Below are positions 17,244 through 22,142 of a stretch of 22,142 bases of DNA, one piece after another; positions within the stretch are counted from its first letter, which is position 1, and every line of letters starts with the position of its first letter. The stretch is taken from contig DIKU01000014.1 of the NCBI GenBank assembly GCA_002424645.1, positions 7,860 through 30,001 on the forward strand. The letters are read 5' to 3'. The notes under the pieces are model-generated. The model saw only the letters and a program-made list of their open reading frames with translations, was not told the origin of the DNA and made no database searches. Source of the DNA: Pelobacter sp. UBA5610 (GTDB taxonomy: Bacteria; Desulfobacterota; Desulfuromonadia; Desulfuromonadales; Syntrophotaleaceae). A program made the position numbers and the translations under genes.

Positions 17244-17798
17244 CTACTCTTCAATTTCAAGCGAAAAATTATCAGGATATTTTGCTGTAACATCTTTATA
17301 CATTGCATTGATTCGATTCATCACAGAATTTATATTTTCAAGGTTATCTATTACCCCTTTTATTCCAATTTCTTTCTTTTGGTAGTCAATATAAGAAACA
17401 ACAATTGGGACTTTCGCTAATAAAGCCATATAATAAAAGCCCTTATTCCATCTGGTAACTTTTGCCAGAGCTCCTTCAGGGGAAAGCACTACATGTAAGG
17501 ATTGGGCTTCTCTAAGCATTTTATCGACTTGATAAACAGCATTTTCCCCTTTTACACCACGAACAGGAATGGCGCCGTACCATCTCATTACAATATTCAT
17601 TGGGAAAAAGAAAAATTCTTTTTTTGATAAAATTGTATGTTTAATGCCGATTTCATTGAGAAATAGTTTGCCTAATATTGCATCGCAATAGCTGGTATGC
17701 GGGGCAATTATGATGATGCTCTTTTTGATATTGGGAAATTCGCCAATAATTTTCCATCCTGATACTTTTGAGAGAATAAATCCTGACATTGTTTTCAT
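17244..17798 (-). CDS. PlsC-type lysophospholipid acyltransferase
   Basis: 184 residues, shorter than most PlsC proteins (about 240) but with the key motifs: His34 and Asp39 in PHTSYCD (H-x4-D), and SPEG (106-109) as the acyl-acceptor binding motif, with AIPVRG between them. The enzyme would transfer an acyl group from acyl-ACP or acyl-CoA to a hydroxyl, for instance position 2 of a glycerolipid. It starts 9 bp after the KAS III stop and ends 3 bp before the patatin start; no good ribosome binding site is seen, so it may depend on translational coupling. Short members of this kind exist in lipid and polyene clusters. Confidence 0.87.
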   Translation of the reverse strand: MKTMSGFILSKVSGWKIIGEFPNIKKSIIIIAPHTSYCDAILGKLFLNEIGIKHTILSKKEFFFFPMNIVMRWYGAIPVRGVKGENAVYQVDKMLREAQSLHVVLSPEGALAKVTRWNKGFYYMALLAKVPIVVSYIDYQKKEIGIKGVIDNLENINSVMNRINAMYKDVTAKYPDNFSLEIEE

Positions 17799-17807
17799 TG
17801 CTTTTGA

Positions 17808-18755
17808 TTATAATTTTTTTAATAAAACGGCTCCGCTTGAATACCCGCCGCCAAAAACCGATATAACAATTATATCGTTTTGCTTATATTTCCCCATGTT
17901 CTGGGATAATACAATGGGCGTACTTGCTGAACCGGTATTGCCGAATTGTTCAATATTGGTGAGTACCCGTGATGGTTCTAAATTCAACTTTTTTGCCACA
18001 AAGTCGGTAATCCTGGCATTTGCCTGATGCGGAATAAAGTATTTTAATTGATCAAGAAGAATGTCATTCTTATTTAAAATTTGCTCAGTTTCTCTTATCA
18101 TATATTTACATGCATTTTGAAAAACATCTTTTCCAAAAGGCATCCTTATTCCTCCGTTATGAGGTCTTACATATACAGCATCTATACTTTTACCAATGTG
18201 ACCCAAACCGGTAGTATTCACATCGATTATATCAATATCAGCAGCGGAGTATCTTTGATTGGTAATAAATACAACTGCCGCACCGTCACCCCATAAAAAG
18301 CATGAATTCTTGTCAGAGCCATCGCTATAAGCACTATTGTGTTCTGAAATAACGATCAATGCTTTACTCGCTTTCTTACTGGCAAAATAGCAGTCAACAA
18401 TTTCTATTGCATTTACAAAAGAAGAACAAGCAGAATCAATAGTAAAACATTTTGCATCGCATATGTTAAATTGCTTTTGTACAGCATGGGACAATGTGCC
18501 GGCTGTATCATAAGGTGTGTAGGTTGCGCCTATTATCAAATCTATTTCATTTATTGCAAATGGCAAATCAATAAGAGCTTTTTTAACTGCTTCAATTGCC
18601 ATGGAATTGGTGTTCTCATCAGGTCGGGTATGTCTTCTTTGCTTGATGCCACTTTTGGAAATAATTTCCTCATTGGTGATACCGCAACTGACGAGAAAAT
18701 ATTCGTTTGGTATTACAATATCCGGAATATAATCGGTCACTGAATTTATTATCAT
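17808..18755 (-). CDS. 3-oxoacyl-ACP synthase III family protein (KAS III-like)
   Basis: 315 residues from the ATG at 18755, chosen because GGAG precedes it and the fold begins right there; an upstream GTG at 18785 would overlap the preceding ORF. The thiolase-fold triad is intact: Cys110 (DSACSSF), His243 (FIPHQANARI) and Asn273 (QFGNTGSAS), and GGGYSSGAVLLKKL closes the domain. KAS III enzymes start fatty chains by joining an acyl-CoA to malonyl-ACP; OleA/PqsD-type members join other acyl groups, so the exact reaction is open. First enzyme of the cluster after the operator, followed by the acyltransferase with a 9-bp gap. Confidence 0.9.
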   Translation of the reverse strand: MIINSVTDYIPDIVIPNEYFLVSCGITNEEIISKSGIKQRRHTRPDENTNSMAIEAVKKALIDLPFAINEIDLIIGATYTPYDTAGTLSHAVQKQFNICDAKCFTIDSACSSFVNAIEIVDCYFASKKASKALIVISEHNSAYSDGSDKNSCFLWGDGAAVVFITNQRYSAADIDIIDVNTTGLGHIGKSIDAVYVRPHNGGIRMPFGKDVFQNACKYMIRETEQILNKNDILLDQLKYFIPHQANARITDFVAKKLNLEPSRVLTNIEQFGNTGSASTPIVLSQNMGKYKQNDIIVISVFGGGYSSGAVLLKKL

Positions 18756-18781
18756 TTGATAATCTCCATTCGAGTGGTCTG

Positions 18782-19033
18782 TCACATGTTGCGCGCTTCG
18801 TCATACTGGCCGGTGACGTGCAGGTCTTGGGCCGTTTTCATGCGGTTGACGGCCTTGGTGTCGATCAACTTGCTTCGTTCCTGCTGCAGTCTTACCTGGG
18901 GCTTCTGCATCGGCAGTGGCAATGGCTCGCTGCTTTTGCGCTGGTTGTTGTGGGCGATCTGCAGGTACAGTGCAGCCAGCACCATCCGTGACAGATTTTC
19001 TGCAACAACATTACTCATTGCTGCTTGTCTCAT
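18782..19033 (-). CDS. Small hypothetical protein between tetR and the KAS III gene
   Basis: 83 residues from the ATG at 19033 (or 78 from the ATG at 19018); not recognised. Sequence is hydrophilic with helix-forming Q, R, K and A residues; MVLAALYLQIAHNN is the only hydrophobic stretch, and the rest (VRLQQERSKLIDTKAVNR) is likely helical. The segment is richer in G and C than the genes on either side, so it may have a different origin. Its start lies 12 bp from the proposed TetR operator and its TGA is 27 bp before the KAS III ATG. No convincing ribosome binding site is seen. It could be the first gene of the operon or a fragment. Confidence 0.5.
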   Translation of the reverse strand: MRQAAMSNVVAENLSRMVLAALYLQIAHNNQRKSSEPLPLPMQKPQVRLQQERSKLIDTKAVNRMKTAQDLHVTGQYDEARNM

Positions 19034-19044
19034 ATTGATCAAAT

Positions 19045-19071
19045 TTGACCAATTAGGTCGAAAAGTTGAAT
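19045..19071 (+). promoter_or_regulatory. Candidate TetR operator, operon-side copy
   Basis: 27 bp lying between tetR and the next gene. It reads TTGAC, six bases, GGTCGAA, one base, AGTTGAAT. The site in front of tetR (19696-19722, opposite strand) has the same layout and agrees at 22 of 27 positions; the core TAGGTCGAAWAGTYGAAT is shared over 18. It contains an inverted half-site (TTGAC versus GTCGAA) plus a third half-site in direct repeat. A weak -10 (TATATT, - strand, 19074-19069) overlaps its edge, so binding would block transcription of the lipid genes. Confidence 0.7.
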
Positions 19072-19086
19072 ATACATTAAAAAAAA

Positions 19087-19686
19087 TTACCTCTTTAATA
19101 TTCCGTTTAAAAAAGTATTCAGGATCAAATCCTGGATTTTAACCAATTGCTTGAAATTTTTTTTAACTATCAGGAAATCATATTCGATGCCGCGTAAACC
19201 AGCACGCAAAGCCATGGTAGTGGCCTCCACGCTATTTACAAAGAATATTCCGGTTTTGACTCCCTCATTCAGGATGTCATTGATAATCTTCATTTCTTGT
19301 ATGTCCAACGCTTTTCGCAATCCTTCGATATAGGAGAAATAATCAAAATATTCCTCAATAACCGCCTTATAAAAGTTGGTCGCCTTCTGCATGCCCAGAA
19401 AACGACTATGAAAAAACGCACGCAACTTCTCTTGGGGAGAATGAACGGCGGAAATGGCCTGAACAATATCAGCTTTAAGCGTCCGAAACTCCTGTTCCAC
19501 AATTGCCTCGAATATCTCCTCTTTGCTACGAAAATAGTAATATAAGGAACCTTTTGACATGTGCATAGCCTTGGCAATTTCGTTCATGGTCGTTTTGCGA
19601 AATCCATAATTTGCGAAAATATTTTTTGCAGCCTGAATAACCATGTCCTTTACGCCACGCTTTGCTCTGTTCAAAATTGACCTCAT
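19087..19686 (-). CDS. TetR/AcrR-family transcriptional regulator
   Basis: 199 residues, typical TetR size. The N-terminal helix-turn-helix is clear: VIQAAKNIFANYGFRKTTMN followed by EIAKAMHMSKGSLYYYFRSKEEIF (about residues 16-60), with the usual GSLYYYF recognition helix. The C-terminal ligand domain is all-helical and less conserved (FYKAVIEEYFDYFSYIEGLR), resembling regulators of fatty-acid and envelope genes. It has its own strong promoter (19725-19753) with a proposed operator at the start site, and a matching operator follows the gene, so it probably represses both itself and the lipid operon, with an acyl-lipid ligand as likely inducer. Confidence 0.93.
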   Translation of the reverse strand: MRSILNRAKRGVKDMVIQAAKNIFANYGFRKTTMNEIAKAMHMSKGSLYYYFRSKEEIFEAIVEQEFRTLKADIVQAISAVHSPQEKLRAFFHSRFLGMQKATNFYKAVIEEYFDYFSYIEGLRKALDIQEMKIINDILNEGVKTGIFFVNSVEATTMALRAGLRGIEYDFLIVKKNFKQLVKIQDLILNTFLNGILKR

Positions 19687-19695
19687 TTAAACAAA

Positions 19696-19722
19696 ATTCG
19701 ACTATTCGACCTATATCGTCAA
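19696..19722 (-). promoter_or_regulatory. Candidate TetR operator at the tetR start site
   Basis: Second copy of the 27-bp motif, read on the - strand: TTGAC, six bases, GGTCGAA, one base, AGTCGAAT. It begins 3 bp after the tetR -10 box and covers the expected transcription start, the classic position for autorepression. Differences from the other copy are limited to five positions. Confidence 0.72.
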
Positions 19723-19724
19723 CT

Positions 19725-19753
19725 TATATAACATTGAATTTTTACAGTGTCAA
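19725..19753 (-). promoter_or_regulatory. tetR promoter (sigma-70 type)
   Basis: On the - strand TTGACA (19753-19748) and TATATA (19730-19725) are separated by exactly 17 bp; only the last -10 base departs from consensus. The expected start is near 19718, inside the proposed operator and about 30 bp ahead of the tetR ATG. Confidence 0.8.
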
Positions 19754-19884
19754 TACTTTACCAAAATAATTATTTGTAGAAGATGATTCATTTGAGTGCT
19801 ATGTCCCATTTATTACGGGCATCCGCAATCGAATTGGCGCCTCCTACTTAAAATGGATTTTCTGGCGTGCACAATAAAATCTAC

Positions 19885-19913
19885 TTGACATTTTCTTCGT
19901 ATCATGATATATT
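19885..19913 (+). promoter_or_regulatory. marR promoter (sigma-70 type), probably leaderless
   Basis: TTGACA (19885-19890), a 17-bp spacer and TATATT (19908-19913) make a near-perfect promoter. The marR ATG begins 7 bases after the -10 box, at the expected transcription start, so the mRNA should start at or next to the A of the ATG and have no ribosome binding site. Confidence 0.8.
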
Positions 19914-19923
19914 CGTATCATGA
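19896..19923 (+). promoter_or_regulatory. Direct repeat, candidate MarR operator
   Basis: TTCGTATCATGA occurs at 19896-19907 and again at 19912-19923, with TATA between. The pair covers the spacer end, the -10 box and the start codon. An inverted pair ATGATA/TATCAT (19904-19909 and 19916-19921) is embedded in it, giving the dyad that MarR dimers usually bind. Binding here would autorepress marR and the efflux genes. Confidence 0.65.
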
Positions 19924-20405
19924 ATAATAAAGATCATTTAACTTTTATCGCCGCTCACCTCAACGAACTGAGTTCGCTGTTTCACGACTTGTTGAGCGGC
20001 GGCACATTTCTGGGACCAAATAAACGAACTAGCATCTCCCGCTATAAGATCCTGAAATCCCTGGATATGTCAGAATCTCAATGCTTGACGGCTGTTTCCA
20101 ATTGCGTGAATTACAAAAAAAATACCCTCTCCGAGCTTATAAACCGCATGGTAAACGACGGCCTGGTGCTGCGCCGCAGCGATGCCCGCGACCGGCGCAA
20201 GACCGAACTGGCCATAACTGCCGCGGGCCGGGCGGCGATAAAAAATTTCGAGCAGGCATTCCTCCGCGTCATGAACGGTTTCCTTGACACCCTGCCCGCG
20301 CCCCTGCGGGGGTCCTTTTTGAAATCCTTGGGTTCGCTGGTCGAGATTTCCCTCAGTTACAAAAAGAAAGCCGCCTATGTGCAAAATAAAGCCAAAGCGA
20401 AGTGA
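19920..20405 (+). CDS. MarR-family transcriptional regulator
   Basis: 161 residues, usual MarR length. The winged helix lies at about 45-100: a helix pair, then NTLSELINRMVNDGLVLRR, and the wing with SDARDRRKTELAIT, including the conserved D-x-R-D-x-R pattern. Helices at both ends form the dimer interface. The ATG at 19920 is the only reasonable start, since the next in-frame ATG (codon 50) would cut into the DNA-binding domain. The body of the gene is GC-rich while the efflux genes after it are AT-rich, so regulator and targets may have been joined by transfer. It likely represses this operon until a toxic compound binds it. Confidence 0.9.
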   Translation: MNNKDHLTFIAAHLNELSSLFHDLLSGGTFLGPNKRTSISRYKILKSLDMSESQCLTAVSNCVNYKKNTLSELINRMVNDGLVLRRSDARDRRKTELAITAAGRAAIKNFEQAFLRVMNGFLDTLPAPLRGSFLKSLGSLVEISLSYKKKAAYVQNKAKAK

Positions 20406-20410
20406 AGTCA

Positions 20411-20420
20411 TGTCGCGACA
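20411..20420. other. 10-bp perfect palindrome between marR and tolC-like gene
   Basis: TGTCGCGACA is perfectly palindromic and lies in the 52-bp gap, about 37 bp before the TolC-like ATG. It may be a minor operator or a chance occurrence; no promoter is evident next to it. Confidence 0.3.
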
Positions 20421-20457
20421 GAAATTAGCCGTTCGTTTTCATTTTGGAGGTAACCAA

Positions 20458-21786
20458 ATGAAGAGAATATTTTTAATTCTTTTTGCGTTAGCGAATTTAA
20501 TTTATGGTCAAACAAGTGAAAAATTAGTTTTAGACATTGATACGGCCGTAGGGATGGCACTTACTAAAAATGCCAATATATCAATTTCTAAAATGGAAGT
20601 TAAAAAATCGGAAAATAAATTACGGGAAGTCCGGAGCGGATTGTTTCCCAAGTTGGATGCCAGTGTGCAGTATCAGCGCTATATTGAAAAGCCGGTAATA
20701 TTCTTACCCGCAGGTACTCCCTTCAGTCCTCCGGGTCAGCCGGGGATATTGGAAATAGGTTCCGATAACTCATTTATTGGAGCCGTAGGAATGAGCGTGC
20801 CTATTTTCGCTTTAGGATTGTATGATGGAATCGAAATTGCGTCGTTGGGAGTTGAATTAAGCGAAGTAAACTCAAAGTCGATGGAAGTGAAGACCATTAC
20901 CGACGTTAAAAAGGCTTTTTTAAACGTGCTCATTGCCAGAGAGTATAAGAATGTAATGCAACAGAGTTTGCAAAATGCCTTGGAGAATTTTGAAAATGTA
21001 ATAGAACTAAATAAAAGCGGGATACTTTCCAATTATGACTTGTTACGAGCCGAAGTAGGCGTTGAAAACTTAAAACCCCTGGTGCTGCAAGCCGAAAATA
21101 ATTACGAGTTGGCGAAAGAAGGACTAAAGATAACGATTGGAATCAATGCCGAACAAAAAATAGACGTAATTGGTGAAATAGATTTTTCGGATTCTTATCA
21201 AACTCCTTCCGCTCAAGATATTATTGATCAGGTGATGATCAATAACCCGCAACTGAATTTAGTGAACAAACAATTAGAGATCACGAACAAATCGATTTCA
21301 CTGGAAAGATCCGCATATATTCCTACGCTCGCCGCTTTCGGAAGCTATCAATATCAGACACAAGCGAATGATTTCAAATTTGCGAACTATAACTGGGTGA
21401 GCACTTTTGTCGTAGGCGTGCAACTTCAAATACCGGTTTTTAACGGATTTAAAACATCAGCAAGGATAAAGCAGGCAGAGATCGCCTCGACGCAGGTAGA
21501 TGAACAAAAGAAAAGTCTGATTGAAGCACTTAAAACACAGGCACAGAGCGTTGTTTACAGAATTGAACAAGCCGTTAAAAGAATAAATGGTCAAATGAAG
21601 ACCGTGCAGCAAGCGGAAGAAGGTTATGCCATTGCCAAAACAAGATTGGAAAATGGAGTTGGGACTCAACTTGAAATAAACGATGCCGAGATGGCATTGA
21701 GGCAGGCAAAATTGAATAAACTGCAGGCAATTTATGATTTGAAAGTCGCTGAAGCCGATCTGCAATATTTATTAGGCAAAAAATAA
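20458..21786 (+). CDS. TolC-like outer membrane efflux protein
   Basis: 442 residues. The ATG at 20458 is chosen because TTGGAGG lies just upstream and a signal peptide (MKRIFLILFALANLIYGQ) begins there; a longer frame reaching back into marR has no such support. Two related outer-membrane-efflux repeats are seen, each starting with a long helix and beta segment: DIDTAVGMALTKNANISISK with GMSVPIFALGLYDG, and QDIIDQVMINNPQLNLVNKQ with GVQLQIPVFNGFKTSARI. Long coiled-coil helices follow (AEIASTQVDEQKKSLIEALK), ending VAEADLQYLLGKK. It forms the outer-membrane channel of a tripartite pump and is 21 bp ahead of the adaptor gene. Confidence 0.93.
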   Translation: MKRIFLILFALANLIYGQTSEKLVLDIDTAVGMALTKNANISISKMEVKKSENKLREVRSGLFPKLDASVQYQRYIEKPVIFLPAGTPFSPPGQPGILEIGSDNSFIGAVGMSVPIFALGLYDGIEIASLGVELSEVNSKSMEVKTITDVKKAFLNVLIAREYKNVMQQSLQNALENFENVIELNKSGILSNYDLLRAEVGVENLKPLVLQAENNYELAKEGLKITIGINAEQKIDVIGEIDFSDSYQTPSAQDIIDQVMINNPQLNLVNKQLEITNKSISLERSAYIPTLAAFGSYQYQTQANDFKFANYNWVSTFVVGVQLQIPVFNGFKTSARIKQAEIASTQVDEQKKSLIEALKTQAQSVVYRIEQAVKRINGQMKTVQQAEEGYAIAKTRLENGVGTQLEINDAEMALRQAKLNKLQAIYDLKVAEADLQYLLGKK

Positions 21787-21807
21787 AAATTGATTAAGGA
21801 GAATAAA

Positions 21808-22142
21808 ATGAAGAAGTTTTTTTTAGTGATATTGATTGGTGCTACGCTGATGGCTTCTGTAGGATGCGCGAAAAAGGGAGGCAATGCCAGCGGAAATGTT
21901 TCTAATGCGGCGATCCCGGTTGAAACAAAGAAGGTCGAGAAAAGTAATATCAACCAGACAATTGATTTAGTAGGCACTCTTTATGCATGGAAAGAAGCGA
22001 ACCTTGGCGCGCAAACAACCGGACGGATTGAAAAAATATTTGTTGAAGAAGGCAATGAGGTCAAAGAAGGAGCCCTTCTTTTCCAGATGGATGACACGCA
22101 ATTAGCGCAGGCAAAGATTCAGTATGAAGTGGCAAAGGATGA
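21808..22142 (+). CDS. RND efflux periplasmic adaptor (HlyD/MFP family), 3' end outside window
   Basis: The first 111 codons are visible. A lipoprotein signal ends at Cys20 (MASVGC, with Ser at -3), then a Gly/Asn-rich linker and the start of the barrel-sandwich lipoyl-like domain (TIDLVGTLYAWKEANLGAQT, then GRIEKIFVEEGNEVKEGALL and FQMDDTQLAQAKIQYE, where the helical hairpin starts). AAGGAG precedes the ATG. It links an inner-membrane RND pump, expected just past the window end, to the TolC-like channel upstream. The gene is AT-rich like tolC. Confidence 0.9.
   Translation, partial: MKKFFLVILIGATLMASVGCAKKGGNASGNVSNAAIPVETKKVEKSNINQTIDLVGTLYAWKEANLGAQTTGRIEKIFVEEGNEVKEGALLFQMDDTQLAQAKIQYEVAKD

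Noticed and set aside
18756..18785. GTG start of the KAS III gene at 18785
   Set aside because: The ATG at 18755 has a GGAG site at proper spacing and matches the usual fold start; the GTG overlaps the previous stop and adds polar residues.
20377..20457. Longer N-terminus for the TolC-like protein
   Set aside because: It overlaps marR, lacks a ribosome binding site and would hide the signal peptide that begins at 20458.

Overview
The window carries two kinds of DNA. About 1-11,430 is GC-rich; about 11,590-19,740 is clearly AT-rich, and the right end is mixed (a GC-rich marR body followed by AT-rich efflux genes). Outer-membrane barrels, lipoproteins, a TolC-type channel and a LolA-like protein show a Gram-negative cell. 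Radical SAM, TRAP and arsenic genes fit an uncultured anaerobe; Aminicenantia/Acidobacteriota is only a guess. I saw no rRNA, tRNA or CRISPR array.

1-5,558 (+ strand) is a compact gene set that looks like metal(loid) resistance with thiol redox: the 3' part of an ArsP/YraQ-like permease, a mini-glutaredoxin (GCPKC), a thioredoxin-like lipoprotein (CIPC), a CcdA/ArsG-like membrane protein, two homologous half-permeases, a radical SAM/SPASM protein resembling the maturases of tungsten oxidoreductases, and an ACR3 arsenite exporter.

5,574-7,678 is a mobile or scarred segment. A full-length catalytic-only tyrosine recombinase (- strand) and a truncated copy of its 3' end form a 160-bp direct repeat that brackets an AAA ATPase/DUF4143 gene. 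7,980-10,190 (- strand) holds an orphan TRAP receptor (dctP), a probable dctQ remnant, an unknown exported protein and a second gene tail.

10,252-19,686 (- strand) is the most interesting part. A TetR regulator is followed by a small unknown ORF, a KAS III, a PlsC-type acyltransferase, a patatin, a LolA-like periplasmic protein, a DUF1302-like outer-membrane barrel, an MMPL/RND transporter and, after a composition break, a serine-palmitoyltransferase-like alpha-oxoamine synthase. Together they look like a system that makes or remodels a lipid and carries it across the envelope. Two 27-bp sites matching at 22 positions, one at the tetR start and one just in front of the structural genes, are strong candidates for the TetR operator.

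19,885-22,142 (+ strand) is a marR-tolC-adaptor efflux operon cut by the window end. Its promoter places the predicted transcription start on the marR ATG, so the mRNA is probably leaderless, and a 12-bp direct repeat overlaps promoter and start codon.
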